Assembly (NCBI GenBank): GCA_020882975.1
Contig: JAHRFD010000006.1
Location: 160,963 to 224,962 of the forward strand
Length of the DNA stretch: 64,000 nt
Direction: 5' to 3'
DNA from: Microcoleus sp. EPA2
GTDB lineage: Bacteria > Cyanobacteriota > Cyanobacteriia > Cyanobacteriales > Microcoleaceae
The position numbers and the translations under genes were made by a program. Shown here one piece after another: positions 46,401 to 54,481 of this stretch (position 1 is the first letter of the stretch; each line of letters starts with the position of its first letter). The notes under the pieces are model-generated. The model saw only the letters and a list, made by a program, of their open reading frames with translations. It ran no database searches and was not told the DNA's origin.

Positions 46401-48136
46401 TGAGACCATTTCGTATGATTCTGTAAGTGTTCTCTGTCTGTATCGAGGGTTCTGACCAATTGGTTGAAATTGGCATTGAAATCGCCATCGTTTTGATTGA
46501 AATCAATCCACTGAACTTTGGCTAACTCTGGGTGCAAGTCGGCTGAATTGACCGATCGATGCAGTAGGGTTACAAACCGCTTATTCAAATTGGCAGCATA
46601 CTCGACTTCCATCGCGCAATAGGGCGAATTGACCGATTGCGGTGACAGAATAAATAAGAAATTATCGGACGATTGGATGCCCTGCTCTATCTCTCGCGCA
46701 AAATCCGATCCCGATGCAATACTTTCTTGGTCGAACCAGGTCGTTTTTCCTTGTAGTTGCAGTTCGTTATTGAGCTTCCGGGCTAAATCTGAATCGGCAC
46801 GAGAATAGGAAATAAACACATCGAGGGATTCTAAAGGCGGTTGCCGCAAACTTTCAGCGATAAACTCTTCGATTAATGCTGTAGGAAGATACTGCTCTCG
46901 TTTCTGTGCCACCTTCAACCACGCCTCGGCACTTCGTAAGTTATAGCCTCGCAGTAAAATACTGGGATTCTTATGCTGTCGCTCCCACTTCAAGGCTTGA
47001 GTTAGGAACACTTTATGCTCGTTATAGTAGGCTTCATCTTGATGTAAAATTTTCAGCAATTGACTTTCATCGAGTAAGTAATCGTCTTCTTTTATATTGT
47101 CGGTGAGGTCAATATACTGCACGCCCTGTAACGCCTTGGGGATTTCGTCTGCTGACGTTTCCCGCACTAGAACGGGGATAATTCGTTTCTGGAGCGATAC
47201 GGCATACTCTAATTCTTTGCGAACGTACTCGGATTTTACCGAGTCGGGCGAGAGCAGATAGACCAAGTTATCGGTTTGTTCGATTCCCCGATCGATCGCA
47301 CTCTGAAAATCTTCTCCGGTTTGAATATCGGTTTTATTCGTCCAAACAGTCAAACTTTCTCGCCTCAGACTGCTGCGAATTTTCTCCATCGTTTCCCGAT
47401 CCAGATCCGAATAGGAGATAAACACGTGAGTCATCAAGTTGTTGCCATTCTTGATGCTTTCGGTAATATATTCGCAGTGCAAGTCCGTCGGAACGCAAGG
47501 TTGTTGTTGTTCTTTAAATCTAATTTTCAGCCAAGCTTCGGCTTGCTTTTTTTCGTCCCCAACTAACAGCCATCGATTTTGTTTTTGCTGCCGTTCCCAC
47601 TCCAAGGCTTTGGCTAAAAATTGCGTGTGCTGTTTTACATACTCGGCGTGGCGGTTTAGTAACTCTGTCAACCCGGCTAAAGATTTATCAAAATCATCGA
47701 TTCCCTCGCGAAAATACACCCAGTTAATTTTGCCGATCGCCTGGTGCATATTATTAAAACTCGAATGCAATCCTTTGGCTTTGTAAGCTTCCCATTCTTC
47801 ATCGGTTCCTGCGGGTTTTCGCTGCTGCCAAATGTTGCGATCGATGTGTTCGACGTGCAGTAAGGGAATTATCCGTTTGTTGCGCCGAATCGCCAGTTCG
47901 ATTTCTTTGCCGCAATAGGGCGAGTTGATCGAATGCGGAGCGATGATAAATAAGAAGTTGTCCGCTTTCTCGATGCCGTCGTCAATTTGATTTTGGAAAT
48001 CAACTCCCAGGGGAATATCGTTTTGGTCGAACCAAATATTCAACCCTTGCTCTCGCAGGCGATCGTATAAAATTTTGCCGAAACCTAAGCTGTCTGCGCG
48101 TCCGTAAGAGATAAAAGCATCATAAAATGTTGTCAT
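43451..48136 (-). CDS. Triple-TIR, WD40 sensor-effector protein
   Basis: A 1561-residue protein. Three TIR domains lie at about residues 4-160, 236-365 and 438-565. Each is followed by a similar helical linker ending in a conserved AEAWLK. Each TIR keeps a candidate catalytic glutamate (E78 in CGKEIELA, E308 in VRKELEYA, E510 in CAMEVEYA), so NAD+ cleavage is possible. A membrane helix (639-662, LLTGAAVGAIGIMTLATIVT) precedes fourteen WD40 repeats (about 736-1325) and a C-terminal tail with WQDWLKSACNRLILHP and TPR-like helices. Start at ATG 48136. It is divergent from the DUF4231-type genes. I infer an anti-phage or stress receptor; the trigger is unknown. Confidence 0.88.
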   Translation of the reverse strand: MTTFYDAFISYGRADSLGFGKILYDRLREQGLNIWFDQNDIPLGVDFQNQIDDGIEKADNFLFIIAPHSINSPYCGKEIELAIRRNKRIIPLLHVEHIDRNIWQQRKPAGTDEEWEAYKAKGLHSSFNNMHQAIGKINWVYFREGIDDFDKSLAGLTELLNRHAEYVKQHTQFLAKALEWERQQKQNRWLLVGDEKKQAEAWLKIRFKEQQQPCVPTDLHCEYITESIKNGNNLMTHVFISYSDLDRETMEKIRSSLRRESLTVWTNKTDIQTGEDFQSAIDRGIEQTDNLVYLLSPDSVKSEYVRKELEYAVSLQKRIIPVLVRETSADEIPKALQGVQYIDLTDNIKEDDYLLDESQLLKILHQDEAYYNEHKVFLTQALKWERQHKNPSILLRGYNLRSAEAWLKVAQKREQYLPTALIEEFIAESLRQPPLESLDVFISYSRADSDLARKLNNELQLQGKTTWFDQESIASGSDFAREIEQGIQSSDNFLFILSPQSVNSPYCAMEVEYAANLNKRFVTLLHRSVNSADLHPELAKVQWIDFNQNDGDFNANFNQLVRTLDTDREHLQNHTKWSQRSLEWEQKNKTNDLLLRGSELAIAEAWLKDIQTQKKQPVATELQKAYIAKSSGLKRQNKMLLTGAAVGAIGIMTLATIVTTKLWLDAQEQTKIAQLDENAGRVQSLLDADPLEALILAIKATGESQSASPEVRQETFAEIQSSLRDATGDARERNLIQGQAAGVNSLALSPDGKILASAAKDGTIRLWDTSGYPIGEPLDPLTNGPIIALYAVAFSPDGKRIVSGGADGTIRLWDISGKLISQSFKGHQGNVWSIRFSPDGKTIVSSGEDGTIRLWDTSGNPVAQPFKGHRGGIRSIALSPDGKTIASGGKDKTVRLWTRQGQPIGKPWTGHEDEVASVAFSPNGKTIASGSNDGRIRLWDTSGKLITQPFIGHEGAPIGSVVFSPTGRAIVSGGSDGTISVWNLRGNSMLSHPLIGHVGAVSSVALSPDGKTIFSSDDKGMIRLWDTHGYLIGQPFTGHDYGVYSVAFSPDGKTIVSGSADKTLRLWDTSGNPIGQPFKGHQGMVFSVAFSPDGKTIVSGSEDMTLRLWDRSGHPIGQPFKGHQGTVGAVAFSPDGKTIVSGSDDMTLRLWDRSGHPIGKPFEGHTNWVMSVAWSPDGKTIVSGDYNGKIRLWDTSGNPIGQPFEGHKDGVYSAVFSPDGKTIVSGSRDNTLRLWDLSGKPIGQPFKGHTNSIYSVKFSPDGKTIASGSYDKNIRLWDTSGQPIGQFLKGHTRSVSSVAFSPDGKTIISGSTDRTLRLWRVGTWQDWLKSACNRLILHPVLVAPETLLIRDAEMLSVAKEAGKTCQTSAWNDAENAQFLVNRGRSIAWQGDVSQAIATFQQAQKLLPSLEVPAQDRIKQWAADGLIEKGENLVQEGKVQEALDAFEKAKQFEATWKIPQQSWHTLCWYGALHGAAHEGAKAVIAACDTAVALAPKNVRVRDSRGVARALTGDTTGAIEDFQAFIKGTDSAEGKKQRQGWIDALKKGENPFTQKEIQRFSER

Positions 48137-48611
48137 ATCTATAATAAGCAAAGAGGGGACTGGGAACGGGAAACAGGGAACAGAGTCATTATCATAATTC
48201 AATCCAACAATTGTACAGTGGATATTGTATGTTAGTGATGTGCAAAATTATCTAGCTGGGGTCAATACCTAGCGATAATTCATGTCATCTGAGACTGAAA
48301 TTATTGCCGTTTCGTTACGCGACATGAAACGCCTAGCGTGTCGCAGGCATAGCTAAATACTTAGGAATGGGAAATAGCGAACAGACTCTTGCCTCGATCG
48401 AAGGTCGGGTATAAATTGGGTTATACCATCCGATAGTGTTACCCCCTCTAGGGTTGGGCTGCCTTCGATCTGCAAAACTGCATAGGTCAGGGGAATCCAG
48501 CCGTTCGTTAGGGTCGCTCGGATTGTTGCCTCGTGAAATAAAGGGGGTGAACAACTCGGATTTCCCAGCCACGATGCGGGTCTAAACAACATAGCGCGAA
48601 CAGAAATCCAC
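48137..48611. other. Divergent intergenic region
   Basis: 475 bp between the divergent TIR-WD40 and DUF4231-type genes; it should contain both promoters. No gene is supported. Short inverted motifs occur around 48310-48340. I do not see a distinct operator. Confidence 0.45.
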
Positions 48612-50063
48612 ATGGCAAAAAAGCTCACATATTACGACTACCTGCGCCAAGAAATGACCGATATGGTCGAGCAACTGGAGCTACCCGATCTATGCAAACA
48701 GTCGCTGAAAAGTCGCTGGCTCGATCAAGTGGTTTGGGCGGATAAGAAAGCCGAAGAATGCCGACGCTGGCACTATCGCTTGCGCCTGACGGCGATCGTG
48801 GGTGGGGTAGTGTTGCCGGCCCTAGTTGGAATTAACTTTCAACTGGGTAAAGATAATGAATACTTTCGCATTTGGTTTCCTTACGTCCCTTTTGCCTTGA
48901 GCCAAATCATCGCCGTCAGTGCCGCGGCCGAAGAATTTTTGCGCTTTGGCGATCGCTGGCGCGAGTACCGACGACTAGCCGAAGATCTCAAAGCAGAAGG
49001 CTGGGAATACCTGCAATTGACCGGCCCCTATCGCTACAAAACCCACGAAGAAGACGATAGTCCGCCTCCCCTGCCGCGCAGCCGGATGTCCGAAGTCAGC
49101 GTCGAAGACTGGAAAGCCCTCAAACCTAGGGGTGAGAACAACGAATCTACAACCCACCAAGATGTCTATACCCTGTTTGCAGGTCGGATCGAAAGTTTGA
49201 TTAAGAATGACGTACAAAGCTATATCACGACGTTGCAGCAAAAACAGTCTAAGGAGCAAGAGCAAATCAAGCAAATGCTGAAAACCGCCGAGCAGGTTTC
49301 CACCGATAAAACCTTGTTCGCGCAGCACACTCCTGCGCCTCAACTGCCTCCCTATCCGGCTGCAAACCTTCCTCACAATGGCTTTGGGGCAATGGGACTC
49401 CCGGCTCAACCTGCTATGTTCAACGCTCCAGGACAACCCGCGATCGCACCAGCCCCCCCTCAGATGGCTCAGATGCCGCCAACCGCGATCGCCCAACCTC
49501 CCGCAGCATTTACACCTCCACCCGCACCGAGTACCCCAATCCCTCAGCCGACTGTCGCCCAACCTCTGACAGCATTTACACCTCCACCCGCACCGAGTGC
49601 CCCAATCCCTCAGCCGACTGTCGCCCAGCCTCCCGCCGTCAGCCCCCCAGTGGAGCAAACCGCGATCGCCGATGTGAATGCTAAAATCCTCGCCTCCGCT
49701 CTCAAACTGCGGGGAATGTCTACGGCCGACGGCCCCGATGGCGGTAATAACGCCTGCGCCTGGACGGTCAACAAAGTCATGCAGGATGCAGGTATCAGAC
49801 CACTGGGCGACAATCCCAATTACGTTCCCTCAGTCTTAGACGCGCTCCAACAAAGGCGAGGACAACAGGTGTCGAGAGAATCGGCGAAAGCTGGGGATTT
49901 GGTGGTTGCGCATGGAGAAGCACACATAGGGATTGGACTGACCGATTGTTGCAGTCGAGTCCTCTCCAACTCATCTTCTAGAGCCTGCTTTGTGTGGGAA
50001 AGCGATACGGATTTTGATGGCTACTACGGCGGCCAGAGTACCATTTACCGTCTGAAAAGTTGA
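48612..50063 (+). CDS. DUF4231-type 2-TM protein fused to a cysteine amidase-like domain
   Basis: A 483-residue protein. The N-terminal 145 residues form a two-helix membrane domain of DUF4231/SLATT type (RLRLTAIVGGVVLPALVGI, then FPYVPFALSQIIAVSAAAEE) with basic flanks. A helical stalk (about 185-230) and a long Pro/Ala/Gln-rich linker with two near-identical repeats follow. The C-terminal domain (about 350-483) has the layout of CHAP or NlpC/P60 cell-wall hydrolases: cysteine in NNACAWTVNKVMQ and histidine in AHIGIGL. Its N-terminus is about 70% identical to that of the next gene. No signal peptide. It is divergent from the TIR-WD40 gene. Confidence 0.75.
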   Translation: MAKKLTYYDYLRQEMTDMVEQLELPDLCKQSLKSRWLDQVVWADKKAEECRRWHYRLRLTAIVGGVVLPALVGINFQLGKDNEYFRIWFPYVPFALSQIIAVSAAAEEFLRFGDRWREYRRLAEDLKAEGWEYLQLTGPYRYKTHEEDDSPPPLPRSRMSEVSVEDWKALKPRGENNESTTHQDVYTLFAGRIESLIKNDVQSYITTLQQKQSKEQEQIKQMLKTAEQVSTDKTLFAQHTPAPQLPPYPAANLPHNGFGAMGLPAQPAMFNAPGQPAIAPAPPQMAQMPPTAIAQPPAAFTPPPAPSTPIPQPTVAQPLTAFTPPPAPSAPIPQPTVAQPPAVSPPVEQTAIADVNAKILASALKLRGMSTADGPDGGNNACAWTVNKVMQDAGIRPLGDNPNYVPSVLDALQQRRGQQVSRESAKAGDLVVAHGEAHIGIGLTDCCSRVLSNSSSRACFVWESDTDFDGYYGGQSTIYRLKS

Positions 50064-50267
50064 AAGTTGAAAATTAATCATGCTGACTGGATTGAGTGTC
50101 CGAAATCCGGGACTGAATGCCTCCTCCAAAAATTAAGCTCTTCAGTGTCTGTCTCTAGCTATGATTTTCTGATGAGCATCTCGATCGACCTCAAAGATGG
50201 GTCGCCTATGCGGATTTTGCCTAACCTCAGATGTATCCCAGCCTCTACCCTCTAACAGAATATCCCG

Positions 50268-52583
50268 ATGGCTAAGAAAAAGACCTACGAACAATATCTG
50301 CGCGAAGAGTTAGCAAGCTTAGTCGAACAGTTAAAACTTCCCGACCTCTACAAACAGGCGCTCAAACAGCGCTGGATCGATCAGGTAGTGTGGGCGGATA
50401 AAAAAGCGGATCAGTGCCGCCGAATGCACTACCGATTGCGTCTGACGACGATTATTAGCGGGGTGGTACTGCCTGCTCTGGTGGGTATTAATATGCAACT
50501 TTCTAAAGATAATGTCTTCTTCCGGGATTGGTTTCCTTACGTTCCCTTTTTCTTAAGTCAGGTGATTGCCGTCAGTGCGGCGCTAGAGGAGTTTCATCGC
50601 TATGGCGATCGCTGGCGAGATTATCGCAAAATGGCAGAAGACCTCAAGGCTGAAGGCTGGCAGTACGTGCAATTGAGCGGTTCCTACGACAACCTGCTCG
50701 AGCATATCGACGGCTATGCTAACTTTGCCAGCCGGGTCGAAAGTATCATCAAGAACGACGTACAAAATTACATCGCGACGTTGCAGCAGCAGCAAGCTAA
50801 AGAAAACGAGCAAATCAAGCAAATTATTAAGACCGCCAACACTGTCGCCACCGATAAAACCCTGTTCGATCGACCCCAACCCGTTCGGCTCCCCCAACAG
50901 CAACAGCAACAGCTTTGGGGAAATCCTGCTCCTGCGGGGGGACTCATGCCTGCGGCGGCTCCCGCCCTTCCTCCCGCTGGGGCTGCGGGCATTCTCCAAG
51001 TTCGCCAGAATACCGAATTCAAGCTCAGTCCCCAACATTCATCATTGTTGCCCGATAACTATAAGATTTGGGTCGGTGCAGGCAACAGCTTTGGCTTGAT
51101 TTCTTATGCTCAAGCTGACAACAATCACCTGCAAGTGGCGATCGATCGCGGAATCGGCGCTGAAAACCGCAACGTCTGGTTTGTCAGCGCATCCGATGTC
51201 GCGATCGTTGGCAATACTGGGTCTAGTTCCCCCAATCTCATGGTGCCCCCTGCTGCGCCAGCACCGATGATCGCACCAACGGCCGCCGCTCCCAGCCCGA
51301 TGATGGCGACCTCTGCTGCTCCAGCACCGATGCTCAGCGCTTCTCCCCCCGCGCCCACTGCTCCCCCAGCTCCCCCCGCCCCGGCTTCCTCTGCCCCGGT
51401 GGCAAGCAACGGCGCAATTCAACTCCCTGTTCCCTTTTTCTCGCAACGAGACAATATGGAGCAACCCTACCGAACTTGCAATACCTCCAGTTGTGCGATG
51501 GTGGCTAAGTTCCTGGGTGCAAACATTTCGGGGGATGACGACTACTTCCAGTACGTGATTAAGTATGGCGATACCACCGACCATAGCGCCCAAACTCAAG
51601 CGCTGACAGAACTGGGAATTCAATCCACCTGGAATACCAATCTAGATTTTGACGATGTGGATAAATCGCTAGCCAGTGGACTGCCTGCTGTCATTGGTAT
51701 TCTGCATCACGGCCCGCCGGAAGCTCCTTCTGGCGGACACATGATTGTGGCGATCGGTCGCACGGCAGGTGGCGATTACATTATCAACGATCCCTTCGGC
51801 AATTTGTTGGACGGCTACGCTTCTGAAGATGGCGGCGGATTGACCTATTCTCGCCGGGAATTGACCTGCCGCTGGACGGCAGATGGTCCGAAAACGGGTT
51901 GGGGACGGCTGTTTTACGGCAATAACCCACCGGGTACATCCGCCCAAAACGCACCAGCTCAAACTGCACCAGCTCAAACTGCACCAGTCCAAACAGCTCA
52001 AACTCTCTTCGCCTCTGGTACGGCTACGGCTGCGAGTCCCACGGCCAGCGCCCAATATATGACGGGCGAGCAACTGATTCAGATTGCCGGATCGAAGGGG
52101 CCGAGCGATCGCCTGCGCCAACTGGCTTCCAGCCTCAACGAAGTTCTCGATCGCTACCAGATTAATACGTCCCTGCGGATCTGCCATTTCATCGCTCAGG
52201 TGGCTCACGAGTCGGACTGTTTCAATGCGATGGAAGAATATGCTTCTGGTGAAGACTACGAGGGACGAGACGATTTGGGCAACACCCAACCGGGCGACGG
52301 TGTACGCTTTAAGGGACGGGGGTTAATGCAACTGACTGGGCGATCGAACTATGCGGAGTTTTCTAAGGCAATGAATCAGGATTTTATCGCTCAACCCCAA
52401 CTTGTCGGACAGATTCCGTTTGCGATTTGGGTGGCAGGCTGGTACTGGGATACCCGAAAGCTCAACGAGTATGCCGATCGAGATGACCTCGAAGCAGTCA
52501 CCTTGCGCGTGAATGGGGGTTACAACGGTCTCGAAGATCGGCGGGATTATTTGCAAAAAGCGAAGTCAGTGCTGCGTGCCTAA
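50268..52583 (+). CDS. DUF4231-type 2-TM protein fused to C39-like peptidase and GH19 endolysin domains
   Basis: A 771-residue paralogue of the preceding product. It has the same 2-TM DUF4231-type head (residues 1-145), then stalk and proline-rich linkers. A C39-like cysteine peptidase domain follows (about 385-550): cysteine in TCNTSSCAMVAKFL, histidine in GGHMIVAIG, aspartate in INDPFGN. The last 190 residues form a GH19 chitinase/lysozyme domain: catalytic glutamate in IAQVAHESDCF and the signature GVRFKGRGLMQLTGRSNY. GH19 modules of this kind are usual in phage endolysins. A membrane-anchored cell-wall hydrolase. 204 bp separate it from the previous stop. Confidence 0.82.
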   Translation: MAKKKTYEQYLREELASLVEQLKLPDLYKQALKQRWIDQVVWADKKADQCRRMHYRLRLTTIISGVVLPALVGINMQLSKDNVFFRDWFPYVPFFLSQVIAVSAALEEFHRYGDRWRDYRKMAEDLKAEGWQYVQLSGSYDNLLEHIDGYANFASRVESIIKNDVQNYIATLQQQQAKENEQIKQIIKTANTVATDKTLFDRPQPVRLPQQQQQQLWGNPAPAGGLMPAAAPALPPAGAAGILQVRQNTEFKLSPQHSSLLPDNYKIWVGAGNSFGLISYAQADNNHLQVAIDRGIGAENRNVWFVSASDVAIVGNTGSSSPNLMVPPAAPAPMIAPTAAAPSPMMATSAAPAPMLSASPPAPTAPPAPPAPASSAPVASNGAIQLPVPFFSQRDNMEQPYRTCNTSSCAMVAKFLGANISGDDDYFQYVIKYGDTTDHSAQTQALTELGIQSTWNTNLDFDDVDKSLASGLPAVIGILHHGPPEAPSGGHMIVAIGRTAGGDYIINDPFGNLLDGYASEDGGGLTYSRRELTCRWTADGPKTGWGRLFYGNNPPGTSAQNAPAQTAPAQTAPVQTAQTLFASGTATAASPTASAQYMTGEQLIQIAGSKGPSDRLRQLASSLNEVLDRYQINTSLRICHFIAQVAHESDCFNAMEEYASGEDYEGRDDLGNTQPGDGVRFKGRGLMQLTGRSNYAEFSKAMNQDFIAQPQLVGQIPFAIWVAGWYWDTRKLNEYADRDDLEAVTLRVNGGYNGLEDRRDYLQKAKSVLRA

Positions 52584-52639
52584 CTGGCGATCGCTCGAAC
52601 AAGCTGATACGAATCAGCAACTCTCTGTCGATCTCGATT

Positions 52640-52882
52640 CTATCCATCAAGCTCGTTGGGATAACCAAATTGGTCTGGTAATTCAGCAGAAGTAATTTGC
52701 AGAATCTCTAGCAACTTCTTGTATTGAATAGGCGTTAGCTTCGGTACGGATCGTCCGGCTTCCCAGTTGCTGACTGTCGCTTCCGTAACTCCAAGTCCTT
52801 CTGCTAGCTGCTTTTGAGTTATAAACCGCTGAACTCTCAGTCGCATTAGGGGCGATCGATCGGCTCTTTCTGAGATTTCCAT
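52640..52882 (-). CDS. XRE-family helix-turn-helix regulator
   Basis: An 80-residue DNA-binding protein with a classic Cro/CI-type helix-turn-helix: RFITQKQLAEGLGVTEATVS then NWEAGRSVPKLTPIQYKKLL. It converges on the DUF4231-type gene pair, 56 bp from its stop. The region upstream of its start (52883-53000) is AT-rich with TTAATTTA repeats, a plausible self-regulated promoter. It may control the lytic module or itself. Confidence 0.75.
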   Translation of the reverse strand: MEISERADRSPLMRLRVQRFITQKQLAEGLGVTEATVSNWEAGRSVPKLTPIQYKKLLEILQITSAELPDQFGYPNELDG

Positions 52883-53388
52883 AGACTGTTTATTAACTTA
52901 TATTAATTTATTTGGGTTTTGCCTAAAATAATTGACATCAACCCTAAATTAATTTAGATTTAGACTAATACAAATTAGACAGCCCCAGGTAAGATACTTG
53001 TGCTGTAGGGGAATTGTTGTCTTTTCTTCAATTTGTTATTGTATGCGGTTTTACCGTGACAAAGCATCAAATCTATCCAAAATTATTCATCAAAGCTATG
53101 TTGCAAGATTCATCATCGAACCAAACATCGCCCCATGTTTTAACCAACCAAACCTTTGAGGGCGATCGTCGCGAAGCAGTCCGTCATATTATCATCGGTT
53201 CACCGCTGGGAGTACGCCGAACTATCCACCAACTGCACGCATTGCGGTACGAGGAAGCTGTTCGTTGGACTCATCCAATCGCGATTCCCGACGATCGCAT
53301 CATAAGAAAAGGATGGGAGTGTGGAAACGAGCGTGTCTTCAGACCTGAGAGGAAACACGACACAGGGGAATTTATTCCCCTTGAAATA

Positions 53389-53562
53389 TTAGTTTACTAA
53401 ATGATGTGGATTTTCCATATATTTTTTAACAGTTTCGCTGCTGATATTACCAGCACTGCTAACAAAATAACTACTTGTCCACAAGCTAGGTAATTTTAGC
53501 AAGTGTGGAAAATATTTTCTCAATAAATTACTAGACCTACCCTTAAATGCTTTACATGATTA
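53389..53562 (-). pseudogene. tnpA: tnpA (Y1 transposase) C-terminal fragment
   Basis: Minus-strand translation gives the end of an IS200-type single-strand transposase: KGRSSNLLRKYFPHLLKL, PSLWTSSYFVSSAG and SETVKKYMENPHHLVN. The tyrosine in KKY is the expected catalytic residue. The N-terminal half with the HUH motif is absent, so the fragment cannot act. Confidence 0.8.
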
Positions 53563-54145
53563 TGGGTTCTGTATTCTGGGAGAGGGAGCATATTTATTTA
53601 ATTTGGGGTTGACAGAATCACTATATTGGGATAATTGGTTAGACCGTGTAACCCGTAAACGCAATCACCAAATGCGTGATGGGATTAATAAAGCAGCCAA
53701 ACTAATTGTTAGCCACTGTCTTAAATATGGTATAGGAACCTTGGTGATGGGTTGGAATGAAGGGTTTAAAATTAATGCTAATTTGGGTAATTTGAATAAT
53801 CAAAAGTTTGTTCAAATGCCTTTAGGTAAACTAAAATCCCGCGTCAAACAACTTGGTGATTTACACGGGATTAAATTTGTTGAAACTGAGGAAGCCTACA
53901 CTTCAAAAGCTAGTTTCTTGGATGGAGACTCCCTACCCAAATACGGTGAAAAACCGATGGGGTGGAAAGCATCTGGAAACAGAATTAAGCGTGGACTTTA
54001 TTGGACTGCTGATGGTTTTGTTGTTAATGCTGACCTGAATGGGGCAGCCAATATTTTAAGAAAAGTATCGGGAAGATTAGGTTTGTCGCTCGATCAACTC
54101 AGTAGACGATCTTTGGCAATCGTAGCGAGAATTAGATTAAACTAA
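53558..54145 (+). pseudogene. tnpB: tnpB C-terminal fragment
   Basis: About 195 codons of a TnpB (RNA-guided nuclease, Cas12 ancestor). Present are the LVMGWNEGFK region, the glutamate in FVETEEAYTSKASFLDGD and the final aspartate in FVVNADLNGAANILRKV of the RuvC site. Missing is the N-terminal half with the first RuvC aspartate, so the fragment is inactive. Zinc-finger cysteines are also absent from the usual place. Reads through without stop from about 53558; start codon not meaningful. Confidence 0.82.
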
Positions 54146-54282
54146 TTCTGTCCGCAGAATCTCAGCGTCTTCAGACCTGAGAGTGTCAATATTACACCGG
54201 AACATGGAGAAATCATGAGTTTGTTGGTCAAATTAATCCGGTTGGAATGAAGTTAGGACTAACGCAAGTTTCTCATCTTTAG

Positions 54283-54338
54283 GGTGCGTCGCTGTGAGAT
54301 ATTCAATAGAATTTGCAGATTCTAGATGGCGACGCACC
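54283..54338. repeat. Small inverted-repeat element
   Basis: Perfect arms GGTGCGTCGC (54283-54292) and GCGACGCACC (54329-54338) around 36 bp. The TAGGGTGCGT-type ends are typical of small palindromic elements common in cyanobacteria; a similar TAGGGTGCAT occurs at 56499-56508. Confidence 0.6.
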
Positions 54339-54481
54339 GATGCGATATTAAAAACCGAATAAGAAGGCGAAGCGCCTACATCAGTGGTTAAAAAATAAAA
54401 ACATCAATAAACTGGAATATTAGCTAACTCAGATACAAAGACTGCCAGTTAAAATATGGCATAGTATAGATATTCATTATA

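Larger units (their letters stand above)
53304..54189. mobile_element. Deleted IS200/IS605-family element
   Basis: Left end includes a GGGGAATTTATTCCCC hairpin (53376-53391); the right end has a hairpin-like CTCAGCGTCTTCAGACCTGAG ending GAGTGTCAA. GTCTTCAGACCTGAGA occurs in both ends (53335-53350 and 54167-54182). The element holds the 3' parts of a divergent tnpA and tnpB pair whose 5' halves meet at about 53560, so an internal deletion removed the centre. It is inserted in the small gene at 53303/54190. A related right end lies at 63876. Confidence 0.7.
53098..54251 (+). pseudogene. Small conserved gene split by an IS605-family insertion
   Basis: The 5' part (53098-53303, start MLQDSSSNQTSPHVLTNQ, then EGDRREAVRHIIIGSPLGVR) and the 3' part (54190-54251, ITPEHGEIMSLLVKLIRLE) join in frame if the mobile element 53304-54189 is removed. 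The reconstructed protein of about 88 residues resembles a small cyanobacterial family of unknown function. In its present state translation runs into element DNA and stops at 53400, giving an altered tail. Confidence 0.75.

Noticed and set aside
48333..48628. Two minus-strand frames in the divergent intergenic region
   Set aside because: No domain and they overlap the start of the DUF4231-type gene.
48975..49658. 227-codon minus-strand frame with repeats
   Set aside because: Shadow of the proline-rich linker repeats of the plus-strand gene.
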